From Limosilactobacillus panis (GTDB lineage: Bacteria > Bacillota > Bacilli > Lactobacillales > Lactobacillaceae): a DNA stretch of 64,000 bases. The position numbers and the translations under genes were made by a program. Under the pieces are notes generated by a model. That model saw only the letters and a program-made list of their open reading frames with translations, searched no databases and was not told the DNA's origin. The first letter of the stretch is position 1. The number at the start of each line of letters is the position of its first letter. Shown in pieces: positions 12,474-20,359 of the stretch. The stretch spans positions 806,001 through 870,000 of the forward strand of contig NZ_CP081855.1 of assembly GCF_019797825.1 (NCBI RefSeq), given 5' to 3'.

Positions 12474-12545
12474 GCGGAAGTAGTTCAGTGGTAGAACATC
12501 ACCTTGCCATGGTGGGGGTCGCGGGTTCGAATCCCGTCTTCCGCT
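12474..12545 (+). tRNA. tRNA-Gly (anticodon GCC)
   Basis: Acceptor GCGGAAG/CTTCCGC, anticodon loop TTGCCAT, discriminator T as usual for bacterial glycine tRNAs. Confidence 0.96.
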
Positions 12546-12561
12546 TTGTCAATTCTATAAT

Positions 12562-12647
12562 GCCGGGGTGGCGGAATTGGCAGACGCACGGGACTTAAAA
12601 TCCCGCGGTTAGTGATAACCGTACCGGTTCGATCCCGGTCCTCGGCA
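12562..12647 (+). tRNA. tRNA-Leu (anticodon TAA)
   Basis: 86 nt with a class II long variable arm; anticodon loop CTTAAAA; acceptor closes with CTCGGC and discriminator A. Confidence 0.95.
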
Positions 12648-12655
12648 CTTGTTAT

Positions 12656-12729
12656 GCACCCATAGCGCAATTGGATAGAGTGTCTGACTACGAATCAGAA
12701 GGTTGAAGGTTCGACTCCTTCTGGGTGCA
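12656..12729 (+). tRNA. tRNA-Arg (anticodon ACG)
   Basis: Acceptor GCACCCA/TGGGTGC, loop CTACGAA. A34 implies modification to inosine by TadA to read CGU/CGC/CGA. Confidence 0.95.
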
Positions 12730-12735
12730 CTTTTT

Positions 12736-12809
12736 CGGGAAATAGCTCAGCTTGGTAGAGCACCTGGTTTGGGACCAGGGGGTCGCAGGTTCGAATCCTG
12801 TTTTCCCGA
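12736..12809 (+). tRNA. tRNA-Pro (anticodon TGG)
   Basis: Acceptor CGGGAAA/TTTCCCG, anticodon TGG in the loop between CTGGT and ACCAG, discriminator A. Confidence 0.95.
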
Positions 12810-12834
12810 TTTCTAATATAATAATATTAGCATT

Positions 12835-12908
12835 CGCGGTGTAGCTCAGCTGGCTAGAGCGTCCGGTTCATACCCGGGAGGTCGAGGGTTCGATCCCCCC
12901 CGCCGCGA
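12835..12908 (+). tRNA. elongator tRNA-Met (anticodon CAT)
   Basis: Acceptor CGCGGTG pairs throughout with CGCCGCG (one G-T), so it lacks the initiator C1-A72 mismatch. Body matches the Bacillus elongator Met tRNA as I remember it, and it precedes Ile2 as in the B. subtilis array. Confidence 0.85.
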
Positions 12909-12924
12909 TTTGGCTGGCTGTTTT

Positions 12925-12998
12925 GGACCTTTAGCTCAGTTGGTTAGAGCAAGCGGCTCATAACCGCCCGGTCGTAGGTTCGAGTCCTACAAGGTCCA
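12925..12998 (+). tRNA. tRNA-Ile2 (anticodon CAT, lysidine type)
   Basis: Acceptor GGACCTT/AAGGTCC, anticodon CAT. Sequence and place (between Met and Ser) match the Bacillus minor Ile tRNA whose C34 is changed to lysidine by TilS to read AUA. A simple scan would label it Met. Confidence 0.8.
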
Positions 12999-13038
12999 TC
13001 AGGCGTTATGCCTTGATGAATCATAACATTCTTATCAT

Positions 13039-13126
13039 GGAGGATTACCCAAGTGGCTGAAGGGGGCGGTCTTGAAAACCGCTAGGCCGTGAGAACGACG
13101 CGAGGGTTCGAATCCCTCATCCTCCT
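13039..13126 (+). tRNA. tRNA-Ser (anticodon TGA)
   Basis: 88 nt, long variable arm, acceptor GGAGGAT/ATCCTCC, loop CTTGAAA. The discriminator reads T, whereas serine tRNAs usually carry G73, including the two Ser-GCT genes here. Confidence 0.95.
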
Positions 13127-13134
13127 TTTATTAT

Positions 13135-13208
<74 letters not shown>

Positions 13209-13213
13209 TTTTT

Positions 13214-13288
13214 GGTCCGTTGGTCTAGTTGGTTTAGGACGCATCCCTGTCACGGATGAGATCACGAGTTCGAGTCTCGTACGGACCG
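13214..13288 (+). tRNA. tRNA-Asp (anticodon GTC), copy 1
   Basis: Acceptor GGTCCGT/ACGGACC, loop CTGTCAC, discriminator G as expected for Asp. Confidence 0.96.
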
Positions 13289-13293
13289 TAATT

Positions 13294-13366
13294 GGCTCGG
13301 TAGCTCAGTTGGTAGAGCAACGGATTGAAGCTCCGTGTGTCGGCGGTTCGATTCCGTCCCGCGCCA
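13294..13366 (+). tRNA. tRNA-Phe (anticodon GAA) with an acceptor mismatch
   Basis: D, anticodon (ACGGA/TCCGT) and T stems all close; loop TTGAAGC. The acceptor GGCTCGG against CCGCGCC leaves T4 facing C69. It is the only Phe tRNA in this array, so either it works with the mismatch or another copy exists elsewhere. Confidence 0.93.
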
Positions 13367-13375
13367 TAAATAAAT

Positions 13376-13446
13376 GCGGGTATAGTTTAGTGGTAAAACC
13401 ACAGCCTTCCAAGCTGTTGTCGCGAGTTCGATTCTCGTTACCCGCT
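13376..13446 (+). tRNA. tRNA-Gly (anticodon TCC)
   Basis: 71 nt, acceptor GCGGGTA/TACCCGC, loop CTTCCAA, discriminator T. Confidence 0.95.
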
Positions 13447-13454
13447 TTTGTTTT

Positions 13455-13529
<75 letters not shown>

Positions 13530-13531
13530 TT

Positions 13532-13619
13532 GGAGAATTACTCAAGTGGCTGAAGAGGCGCCCCTGCTAAGGGTGTAGGTCGCGAAAGCGGCGCGAGGGT
13601 TCAAATCCCTCATTCTCCG
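13532..13619 (+). tRNA. tRNA-Ser (anticodon GCT), copy 1
   Basis: 88 nt, acceptor GGAGAAT/ATTCTCC, loop CTGCTAA. The anticodon stem reads CGCCC/GGGTG, so position 28 is G opposite T42 (wobble); copy 2 has A there. Confidence 0.95.
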
Positions 13620-13625
13620 TTTTAT

Positions 13626-13697
13626 GACCCGTTAGTCAAGTGGTTAAGACACCAGCCTTTCACGCTGGTATCGTGGGTTCAAATCCCGCACGGGTCA
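13626..13697 (+). tRNA. tRNA-Glu (anticodon TTC)
   Basis: Acceptor GACCCGT/ACGGGTC, loop CTTTCAC, discriminator A. Needed also for any glutamyl-tRNA-based transamidation to Gln-tRNA. Confidence 0.95.
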
Positions 13698-13732
13698 TCT
13701 TTTTGTAGGTTAGTATTATCGTTTTTGTTTAT

Positions 13733-13820
13733 GGAGAATTACTCAAGTGGCTGAAGAGGCACCCCTGCTAAGGGTGTAGGTCGCGAAAGCGGCGCGAGGG
13801 TTCAAATCCCTCATTCTCCG
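13733..13820 (+). tRNA. tRNA-Ser (anticodon GCT), copy 2
   Basis: Same as copy 1 except for one base: the anticodon stem is CACCC/GGGTG with a Watson-Crick A28-T42 pair. Confidence 0.95.
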
Positions 13821-13862
13821 TTTGGCACATTGAGATATCTCAACAGTGTCTTATAATATTAT

Positions 13863-13936
<74 letters not shown>

Positions 13937-13941
13937 TTTTT

Positions 13942-14016
13942 GGTCCGTTGGTCTAGTTGGTTTAGGACGCATCCCTGTCACGGATGAGATCACGAGTTCG
14001 AGTCTCGTACGGACCG
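13942..14016 (+). tRNA. tRNA-Asp (anticodon GTC), copy 2
   Basis: Identical to copy 1. Last tRNA of the array. Confidence 0.96.
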
Positions 14017-14022
14017 TCGTTG

Positions 14023-14048
14023 GCAGTTCTGGTTGAACTGCTTTTTTT
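14023..14048 (+). terminator. terminator of the rRNA-tRNA operon
   Basis: GCAGTTC (14023-14029) pairs with GAACTGC (14035-14041) around a 5-base loop, followed by seven Ts. Confidence 0.92.
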
Positions 14049-14056
14049 ATTGAATC

Positions 14057-14095
14057 AAAAATGCTCTAGAACTATATGAAGCTCTAGGGCATTTT
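14057..14095 (-). terminator. terminator of the leftward ABM-domain gene (possibly bidirectional)
   Basis: AAAATGCTCTAGA (14057-14069) pairs with TCTAGGGCATTTT (14083-14095), one G-U pair. A-runs and T-runs flank both sides, so it can stop transcription from either direction. Confidence 0.85.
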
Positions 14096-14107
14096 AAGTA
14101 TTTACCT

Positions 14108-14602
14108 TTATGCAATTGGACGATAAGTTTCGTCATAGTAGTAGTTGTCTGATCCCATGCTGGTGAAGTTAGTCAGTGCTGCAAAAGAATCACTGTTCTT
14201 CCAAGCAGTCAGGTCTTCGAAGCTATCCCAGACAGTCAGCAATATAAGGGTAGCACTTTCTGCCTTGTTAGCGACTGACATCATTAACCCGGCATTCATA
14301 TTGCCTGTTTTATCATTAACAACCTTCTGTAAACTGTTGTAAAGAACCTGTTGACGGTCACCGTTTACCTCAAAGGATTGGTAGTAAAAAAGGCCATTGT
14401 AATTACTGTTCATCGTTTCGTCAAGGACGTTTAAAATAACGGGAGTCTTAAATATGGTCTCCTGGCTTGAAAGGTCAAAGAGAGCTAACTTGTTACTGTG
14501 GGTAGATGCCTGCATTAGTTTAAACTTCCGATCTGGGTGCTTACTCATAATTCCCTGCAGGATTTGATGTGACCCAAATGTAAAACTGAGTTTCGTTAAC
14601 AC
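14108..14602 (-). CDS. antibiotic biosynthesis monooxygenase (ABM)-domain protein
   Basis: 164 residues. The C-terminal half has the ABM/dimeric alpha-beta-barrel pattern (LILLTVWDSFEDLTAWKNSD, then SFAAL), with a less conserved N-terminal half, the layout of Bacillus HmoB-type proteins and of a common lactobacillus family. Members include haem-degrading monooxygenases; haem use is not shown here. Start is GTG 14602 with GAGGAGG 7 bases upstream. Single-gene unit between two terminators and the spx promoter, transcribed toward the tRNA array. Confidence 0.75.
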   Translation of the reverse strand: MLTKLSFTFGSHQILQGIMSKHPDRKFKLMQASTHSNKLALFDLSSQETIFKTPVILNVLDETMNSNYNGLFYYQSFEVNGDRQQVLYNSLQKVVNDKTGNMNAGLMMSVANKAESATLILLTVWDSFEDLTAWKNSDSFAALTNFTSMGSDNYYYDETYRPIA

Positions 14603-14705
14603 TGAAATTCCTCCTCATAATAATTGTCTCTTTAATTATAGTACATAATTAAATCCCCATTAAAAGTATTTTTTAGTCATGCTACTTACAAAAAGTTAAG
14701 AAAAA

Positions 14706-14735
14706 TTGTTGGGAACCCTTTTATCAGCCTATAAT
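14706..14735 (+). promoter_or_regulatory. probable spx promoter
   Basis: TTGTTG (14706-14711), 18-bp spacer, TATAAT (14730-14735). A second TATAAT at 14742-14747 may give an alternative start. Confidence 0.55.
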
Positions 14736-14798
14736 ACATAGTATAATACTAGTTGTATTGATGAATGTGGTTGTAATTTAAGAGGGAGGCTTTACTTA

Positions 14799-15200
14799 AT
14801 GGTTATTCTTTATACGTCTCCAAGTTGTACCTCTTGTCGGAAAGCTCGCGCTTGGTTGCAAGAACACAACATTCCTTATAAGGAACGAAACGTCTTCTCC
14901 GATCCACTGTCCGTTGATGAAATTAAAAATATTTTACGGATGACAGAAGACGGAACCGAAGACATTATCTCCAAGCGCTCAAAAGCTTACCACAATCTAA
15001 AAGTTGATTTAAACGCTTTACCGATGAAAAAACTATATCAATTAATTAGTGAAAATCCGGGTCTGCTCCGCCGGCCAATTATTATGGATGACAAGCGACT
15101 GCAGGTTGGGTACAATGAGGATGAAATTCGGCGTTTCCTGCCCCGGAAAGTTCGCGAAATTGAACTAGCCGAAGCACAACGCAAAGCTGATTTAATCTAA
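14799..15200 (+). CDS. spx: Spx-type transcriptional regulator (ArsC/Spx family)
   Basis: 133 residues. Redox switch C-T-S-C at residues 10-13 (PSCTSCRKA) and the Spx block [20 protein letters not shown] are intact. Spx binds the RNA polymerase alpha subunit and redirects transcription under thiol stress; levels are set by ClpXP with the SpxH adaptor, whose gene is 2 kb away on the other strand. Own promoter upstream and own terminator downstream. The gene order spx-mecA-coiA repeats that of Bacillus. Confidence 0.95.
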   Translation: MVILYTSPSCTSCRKARAWLQEHNIPYKERNVFSDPLSVDEIKNILRMTEDGTEDIISKRSKAYHNLKVDLNALPMKKLYQLISENPGLLRRPIIMDDKRLQVGYNEDEIRRFLPRKVREIELAEAQRKADLI

Positions 15201-15208
15201 AATAATAA

Positions 15209-15240
15209 GAGCTGGGAATGATTCTCGGCTTTTTCTTTTT
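15209..15240 (+). terminator. terminator after spx
   Basis: AGCTGGGAA pairs with TTCTCGGCT (two wobble pairs) around TGA, followed by TTTTCTTTTT. Confidence 0.75.
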
Positions 15241-15261
15241 TCCACCGGTAGATTACCCGGC

Positions 15262-15289
15262 TTTACATTTAGTTGAAAACATTTAGAAT
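15262..15289 (+). promoter_or_regulatory. probable mecA promoter
   Basis: TTTACA (15262-15267), 16-bp spacer, TAGAAT (15284-15289), 37 bp before the mecA start. Confidence 0.5.
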
Positions 15290-15325
15290 AATAGTAAGTA
15301 TTTGTAATTAAGGAGGTGCTGCAGA

Positions 15326-16003
15326 ATGGAAATGGAAAGAATCAATGAGAATACCATCCGGGTGTTAATCAGTAATGAAGATCTAGATGCCCGGGGAATA
15401 ACAATTCTCGACTTGCTTGGTGACCACCAGCAGATTGAAGATTTCTTTTACAGCATCTTGAGAGAAGTAGACACTGACCACCAATTTGCTGACAATGACT
15501 CCGTAACTTTTCAGGTGATGCCGACGGGAAATGGTTTAGAACTCTTTATCAGCAAAAATAATTCGGATGGTAAAGAAAACGTAGGCGATAGTCAACAGGT
15601 TGCCAAATATATTCAAAAGCGTGTGATGGAAGCGCACCGCAAGCAAGGTGAAAGTTCCGGACGGCCGCGTACTAATGTCCAGGGGAAATCCGAAGCGGTA
15701 CCAGCCTCGCCAACTGTTCGCTGGCAGATTATTGATTTCCCTTCATTTGAAGACTTAGTTGATTTTGCCCGCATTCCCGAGGATTCTGACGTTGCTAGTG
15801 AGCTTTATAAGTACAACTACCATTATTACCTTGCTCTGCGCTATAACCAAGATTTGGCAAACGATAATGTGGTTAAGGATAATTTGGCGGTGGCTTACGA
15901 GTACGGTAATCCGACAGCTACGACAATTGACTTCCTTAGCGAACACGCGAAAAAGATTATGTCGGGTTCAGCTTTGGATACTATTCATCACTATTTTAAT
16001 TAA
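15326..16003 (+). CDS. mecA: adaptor protein MecA
   Basis: 225 residues. N-terminal MEMERINENTIRVLI with the DLDARGITILDLL block (substrate-binding half), a variable linker around residues 85-135 (GKENVGDS... SSGRPRTN), and a C-terminal ClpC-binding half ending in an EHAKKIM/HYF segment. MecA delivers substrates such as ComK or ComX and misfolded proteins to ClpC/ClpP. AAGGAGGTG sits 8 bases before ATG 15326. Followed by a hairpin and then coiA. Confidence 0.95.
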   Translation: MEMERINENTIRVLISNEDLDARGITILDLLGDHQQIEDFFYSILREVDTDHQFADNDSVTFQVMPTGNGLELFISKNNSDGKENVGDSQQVAKYIQKRVMEAHRKQGESSGRPRTNVQGKSEAVPASPTVRWQIIDFPSFEDLVDFARIPEDSDVASELYKYNYHYYLALRYNQDLANDNVVKDNLAVAYEYGNPTATTIDFLSEHAKKIMSGSALDTIHHYFN

Positions 16004-16011
16004 TTTTCAGA

Positions 16012-16046
16012 GATCTCCCGTTTTTAAAAAGTGGGGGATTTTTTTT
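16012..16046 (+). terminator. terminator between mecA and coiA, overlapping the coiA start
   Basis: ATCTCCC (16013-16019) pairs with GGGGGAT (16033-16039), with further T/A pairs inside, followed by eight Ts at 16039-16046. The T-run contains the coiA start codon (TTG, 16045) and the 3' arm supplies its only purine-rich ribosome site. Confidence 0.75.
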
Positions 16047-17064
16047 GTTGGTTGCAAAACATAATGGTCAGTTAGTGATGGCCAATATAGCGGACCCCGG
16101 CCTGAAGTACTCTTGTCCAATTTGTGATCAAGAGGTTCGCCTTCGCCGGGGACAAATCAAGGTTGCTCACTTTGCCCACTGTCGGGGTGCAGGGTGTTCC
16201 TACGGCGAAGGGGAGACCGAAGAACACCTGCTAGGAAAAGTGCAAATTTATCAATGGCTGGCCCAGCGGGGAATTCAAGTCCAGGTGGAGTACTACTTAC
16301 CTAAAATTGCCCAACGTCCAGACATCATGTTCCAGTGGCGACGACAACCAGTCGTAATAGAATTTCAGTGCAGTCCGTTAAGTATTCAGCGAATAAGCGA
16401 ACGTAATCAGGGGTATCATTCTTTGGGAATCCATCCTTACTGGTACCTTGGCAGTCCTTATCAACGCCGTTTAGGCAACGAGAAGGTAGCACAGTTCACG
16501 CAGTTAATTAATGGACAGCCCGGAATCTGGTACTGGGATACCAAACAGGGTCGACTAAAGGCTGACTTTAATCACTATCATTGCTCATTGACACGCCGCA
16601 TTAGGGGGACAAGGGCAATAATAAATGACCAGGTGCAAAAGCTCATGTTCATTACTAGCCAGCGGTCACCGGCTAGCCAGCTGGCCGCACGAGTCTGGCA
16701 GCGTCACCAGGTTCCACTGAATTGTTGCCCACTGGTTTGCCACGATGTTAATCCCACTTGGCCCGTTACGAGACAGCCGATTATTTATTGGCGAATTAAG
16801 GTTGTTGATTGGCTCGATTGCCAACCGCTCTTTACAGCCTGGTCGTATAATGATTGGGGTGCTTGTTTGGCAAAGATTGGTCGGGGGGAATGGTTAAGTT
16901 TCCCGTGTTTAGTGAATGACGGTTTAATTCGTCAGCAGGTGATTACTGCCTTTACGCGGGAACTTTGCCAGTGGAGGATTATCGTCCCGGTCGATCACCA
17001 GTATGTATTAATCAAGCATCCCCAATGGTTTGAACGGGTCAGCGATAAGATTTTAGTTAGTTAA
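16045..17064 (+). CDS. coiA: competence protein CoiA
   Basis: 339 residues. N-terminal CPICDQEVRLRRG...HFAHC zinc-finger-like block (residues 24-50), then a nuclease-like core with RPDIMFQWRRQPVVIEFQCS (PD-(D/E)xK pattern), and a diverged C-terminal half. CoiA is needed for processing or recombination of incoming DNA during transformation. TTG 16045 (or TTG 16048) fits the family N-terminus MLVA; the ribosome site would be GGGGGA in the preceding hairpin. No promoter of its own is visible. Together with the comG genes at the window start it suggests a natural-competence gene set. Confidence 0.88.
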   Translation: MLVAKHNGQLVMANIADPGLKYSCPICDQEVRLRRGQIKVAHFAHCRGAGCSYGEGETEEHLLGKVQIYQWLAQRGIQVQVEYYLPKIAQRPDIMFQWRRQPVVIEFQCSPLSIQRISERNQGYHSLGIHPYWYLGSPYQRRLGNEKVAQFTQLINGQPGIWYWDTKQGRLKADFNHYHCSLTRRIRGTRAIINDQVQKLMFITSQRSPASQLAARVWQRHQVPLNCCPLVCHDVNPTWPVTRQPIIYWRIKVVDWLDCQPLFTAWSYNDWGACLAKIGRGEWLSFPCLVNDGLIRQQVITAFTRELCQWRIIVPVDHQYVLIKHPQWFERVSDKILVS

Positions 17065-17138
17065 TAGTCGCTTGTAATAACATTCCTCATTAGCAACGAG
17101 GTACTAGTTAAACTGACGGCAAATACTTTTTAAAATAA

Positions 17139-17179
17139 AAGGAGTTTCACTATTCAACACACGAATAATGAAACTCCTT
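17139..17179 (-). terminator. terminator of spxH
   Basis: AAGGAGTTTCA (17139-17149) and TATTC pair with GAATA and TGAAACTCCTT (17169-17179), one mismatch, 7-base loop. The T-rich tail lies on the minus strand, so it ends the leftward gene. Confidence 0.85.
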
Positions 17180-17184
17180 ATTCA

Positions 17185-17820
17185 TCAATTACTTTTAATA
17201 ATCCTGAGTGGGCAGGAATGGTACTGGACAGCAAAATCCTGGACAGACTGCTCAGGGTTTAAGGTATGGTTACGATATGACTCAATCAGGGTCTCGTAAT
17301 CAAACTGGGGAATCAAATAACCGTAGTCCGGTTCTGTTGAATCATAAATAACGGCAGTGGCCGTGGTTGTAATGCCTAACGAGTTGGCAATTGCCTGGTC
17401 TTTTTTGAAGGCCTGCTTGGCGATTGCGGAATGTCGGTCCTCCATAAACATTTCCAAATCTAGCTGGCTCTTTTCCGCCACCCTTTTGGCAAGGTGGTCA
17501 GAATAATGCCACCCTTTTTTGGTCATTACGTCTTGCAAACGCAAGAGGTATTGGCGACCACGCCGGCCACCCTGAAAAAGTGCTGCTTTATAATCTAAAA
17601 TTGTCTGACTGAGAGTGGTACTGACTTCCTGACGAACTTTAAGACTGCACGCATCGAGATGGTAAAGATCAATTGTATCCGTAATCGTCTGCATGTTAAA
17701 GAGCGGAATAAATTGGTAACTAATCTTTGTATTCAAATCATGATCAACCCGTAAGACGTCATTTTCACACCGAAAGCAACGCATTCCCAAAGGATTGACA
17801 AATAGATGAATCTCAAGCAT
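17185..17820 (-). CDS. spxH: SpxH/YjbH-type DsbA-family adaptor protein
   Basis: 211 residues. Thioredoxin-like DsbA fold with a C-F-R-C motif at residues 15-18 following NPLGM. No signal peptide, so it is cytoplasmic, unlike true DsbA. In Bacillus YjbH/SpxH presents Spx to ClpXP; here it lies two genes from spx and next to relQ as in the yjb region. Transcribed opposite to its neighbours. The adaptor role is inferred from family and context. Confidence 0.82.
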   Translation of the reverse strand: MLEIHLFVNPLGMRCFRCENDVLRVDHDLNTKISYQFIPLFNMQTITDTIDLYHLDACSLKVRQEVSTTLSQTILDYKAALFQGGRRGRQYLLRLQDVMTKKGWHYSDHLAKRVAEKSQLDLEMFMEDRHSAIAKQAFKKDQAIANSLGITTTATAVIYDSTEPDYGYLIPQFDYETLIESYRNHTLNPEQSVQDFAVQYHSCPLRIIKSN

Positions 17821-17917
17821 TAACTGCCCCTCCGATCAAGAAATAGTAACATTAACATTTGTTATTGTGACAAATTGCCCGGCCTTTGTAAAGTAATTTG
17901 TTTCCGAGATAAAAGCA

Positions 17918-17946
17918 TTCGAGAATGTTTTAAAGTATGCTAAAAT
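17918..17946 (+). promoter_or_regulatory. probable relQ-nadK-rlu promoter
   Basis: Extended -10: TG at 17938-17939 then TAAAAT (17941-17946); -35 TTCGAG is poor at 17-bp spacing. Confidence 0.5.
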
Positions 17947-17975
17947 AAGAGCGAGATTTAACAGGAGGCTAGATT

Positions 17976-18665
17976 ATGATTGAAAATTGGCAGCACTTTT
18001 TATTGCCATATCAACAAGCCGTAAATGAACTGAAAGTTAAATTACGGGGGATGCGCAAACAATATCAAGACCAAAAACAGCATTCACCGATTGAATTTGT
18101 CACGGGTCGGGTAAAACCGGTCGAGAGTATTAAGGAGAAGATGGTTCGTCGTCACGTTCAGGAGGACCGTCTCGAACAGGACATGCAAGACATTGCTGGA
18201 TTGCGAATCATGTGCCAATTCGTTGAGGATATCTATAAGGTTGTTGACCTGCTGCGCCAGCGGAGTGATATGACAATCCTCGAAGAACGGGATTACATTT
18301 CAAACGTTAAGCCGAGTGGGTACCGGTCTTACCATATCGTGATTGAGTACCCGGTTCAGTTAGTGACTGGTGAAAAGAAGATACTCGCTGAGATTCAGAT
18401 TCGAACGCTGGCGATGAACTTCTGGGCAACGATTGAACACTCGCTGAACTACAAGTACAAGGGTGCTTTCCCCGAAGAGCTATCAGCCCGTCTGCAGCGT
18501 GCGGCGGAGGCAGCCTTCAAACTTGATAATGAAATGTCGGAGATTCGTGAAGAAATCAAGGAGGCCCAGACCCTCTTTTCGTATAAGAAGAATGCTGAAC
18601 AAGGTACGACCAGTGCTGAAGGCCGCCGACCAGAGGAGGAAGAAAGTGAAAGTCGCAATATTTAA
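17976..18665 (+). CDS. relQ: RelQ-type small alarmone synthetase
   Basis: 229 residues, synthetase domain only. Shows [11 protein letters not shown], the [12 protein letters not shown] substrate block and [22 protein letters not shown]. RelQ transfers pyrophosphate from ATP to GDP/GTP to make (p)ppGpp without ribosome control. The C-terminal ~25 residues are acidic and low complexity. AGGAGG precedes ATG 17976. Overlaps nadK by 20 bp. Confidence 0.93.
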   Translation: MIENWQHFLLPYQQAVNELKVKLRGMRKQYQDQKQHSPIEFVTGRVKPVESIKEKMVRRHVQEDRLEQDMQDIAGLRIMCQFVEDIYKVVDLLRQRSDMTILEERDYISNVKPSGYRSYHIVIEYPVQLVTGEKKILAEIQIRTLAMNFWATIEHSLNYKYKGAFPEELSARLQRAAEAAFKLDNEMSEIREEIKEAQTLFSYKKNAEQGTTSAEGRRPEEEESESRNI

Positions 18666-19461
18666 TAATGAAACTAATGAGTCCCAGCGGGTTACTAAGC
18701 TTCTCCGGGCAGAAATTGACCGAGTGGGGCTGGAATACGATGCTGCCCATCCGGAAGTGGTAATTACCATCGGCGGTGATGGGACCCTCCTTTCTGCTTT
18801 CCATCACTACGTCGATAAGCTTGACCAGATTCGCTTTGTGGGGATTCACACTGGTCACCTCGGATTTTACACTGACTGGCGCAACTTCGAAATTGATGAC
18901 CTTGTCGATAGCCTCGTTCAAGATAGTGGGCAATCCGTCTCCTACCCGTTGCTCGATATGGCGGCAATCTATTCGGATGGAACGGTTGACAAGTACATTG
19001 CCCTTAACGAAGCCACAATTCGTAATATTATCAGGACAATGGTGTGTGATGTGTACATCAACAACCAACTGTTCGAAAACTTCCGGGGAGATGGACTCTG
19101 TATCTCGACTCCTACTGGATCGACGGCCTATAACAAGTCCGTTGGTGGGGCAATTATGGACCCGAATAGTATTGGCTTCCAGTTAGCAGAGATGGCTTCA
19201 CTAAATAACCGGGTTTTTCGGACACTGGGTTCACCAATTATCTTCGGCGCCCAGACCAAATTGATGCTGCGCTTAAGGGATGTTAATGATCACGTAATGA
19301 CCTGTGACCGTGAAAAACTCCGCCTGAAGGTTAAAAAGGGGAGCCGGTACCTAATGGAGCTGTCGTTCCAAGTTTCCCAAAAGAAAATCTACTTTGCACG
19401 GTACCGGCACAGCAACTTCTGGAACCGGGTCAAGGACTCGTTCATTGGTGGCGCAAAATAA
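18646..19461 (+). CDS. nadK: NAD kinase
   Basis: 271 residues. ATP/NAD kinase motifs GGDGT ([14 protein letters not shown]) and the NE/D block ALNEATIRN, plus [16 protein letters not shown]. Phosphorylates NAD to NADP. Start placed at GTG 18646 (VKVAIFNNE) because GAGGAGGA lies 5 bases upstream; the frame is open further upstream but that part is a shadow of relQ. Overlaps relQ by 20 bp and shares one base with the next gene. Confidence 0.95.
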   Translation: MKVAIFNNETNESQRVTKLLRAEIDRVGLEYDAAHPEVVITIGGDGTLLSAFHHYVDKLDQIRFVGIHTGHLGFYTDWRNFEIDDLVDSLVQDSGQSVSYPLLDMAAIYSDGTVDKYIALNEATIRNIIRTMVCDVYINNQLFENFRGDGLCISTPTGSTAYNKSVGGAIMDPNSIGFQLAEMASLNNRVFRTLGSPIIFGAQTKLMLRLRDVNDHVMTCDREKLRLKVKKGSRYLMELSFQVSQKKIYFARYRHSNFWNRVKDSFIGGAK

Positions 19462-20348
19462 TGCAGTTTACCTGGCAGTACAATCATCAGACACCACGCA
19501 AATTACGTTCGGCCCTTAAAATGAGTGGGGTTACTTCGACCCTTATGAAGGTGGCTATTTATCATGGTGGCAAGATGCTCATCAATGGTCAGGAAAAGTG
19601 GGCAGTTGACATGGTCCATAACGGTGATTCCTATTCGCTGGTTCTCCCACCGGAAATGGCGAATGACCAGGTTGACGAAAGCACGGCACCAATCAACATC
19701 GCATATGAGGACCGGGATTTCCTTGTCCTGAATAAGCCGGCGGGTGTTGCCACGGTTCCCGCCCATAACGTTACCATGGCAGATAGCCTGGTCAACCGTG
19801 TTAAATACTATTACCACCACCAAGGTTACGAAAACCAGGTGACCCACGTTGCTACCCGCCTAGACAAGGACACCAGCGGCTTAGTAATCTTTCCTAAGCA
19901 CCGCTTTGCCCACGCCGTCTTGGACCGGCAGTTAAAACGCCATGAGGTTAAGAAAAATTACCTGGCCCTGGTCAGCGGTCAATTGCGAACAGCACATGGT
20001 TACGTTGATGCGCCCATTCGGCGGAATCCAGAATCATTTGTTAAGCGTGAGGTAGCGCCAGGGGGGAAGGCGTCAGTGACTGAATACTGGTTGAAAGAAC
20101 AACGCCCGAACTGGTCGCTGGTAAAGATCCGTTTACACACGGGACGGACGCACCAGATTAGGGTTCACTTCACATTCCTTCACCACCCACTAATCGGGGA
20201 TGCAATGTATGGTCGGTCAACTGATTTGATTGGTCGTCAGGCTTTACATTGTTACTGGATCCAATTTTACAGTCCTTTTAAGGAGAAATTAATCACTGTT
20301 GAAGCGCCGTTACCTGCTGACTTTCGCCAGGTTTTGCATATTAAATAA
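19461..20348 (+). CDS. RluA/RluD-family pseudouridine synthase
   Basis: 295 residues. Catalytic block RLDKDTSGLVIF with the nucleophilic aspartate, the LNKPAGVATVPA lead-in, and LHTGRTHQIRVH near the C-terminus. The N-terminal ~75 residues are a weak S4-like part. Equivalent to B. subtilis YjbO by position after nadK; the RNA target is not predictable from sequence. Starts in TAATG with the nadK stop, so translation is coupled. Confidence 0.9.
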   Translation: MQFTWQYNHQTPRKLRSALKMSGVTSTLMKVAIYHGGKMLINGQEKWAVDMVHNGDSYSLVLPPEMANDQVDESTAPINIAYEDRDFLVLNKPAGVATVPAHNVTMADSLVNRVKYYYHHQGYENQVTHVATRLDKDTSGLVIFPKHRFAHAVLDRQLKRHEVKKNYLALVSGQLRTAHGYVDAPIRRNPESFVKREVAPGGKASVTEYWLKEQRPNWSLVKIRLHTGRTHQIRVHFTFLHHPLIGDAMYGRSTDLIGRQALHCYWIQFYSPFKEKLITVEAPLPADFRQVLHIK

Positions 20349-20359
20349 ACAACAAAAAT

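Noticed and set aside
12925-12998. Calling this CAT tRNA a third methionine tRNA
   Set aside because: It matches the lysidine-type Ile tRNA in sequence and position, and lacks initiator features.
18556-19068. 170-codon open frame antisense to nadK
   Set aside because: Mirror of a strongly conserved gene, no start signals.
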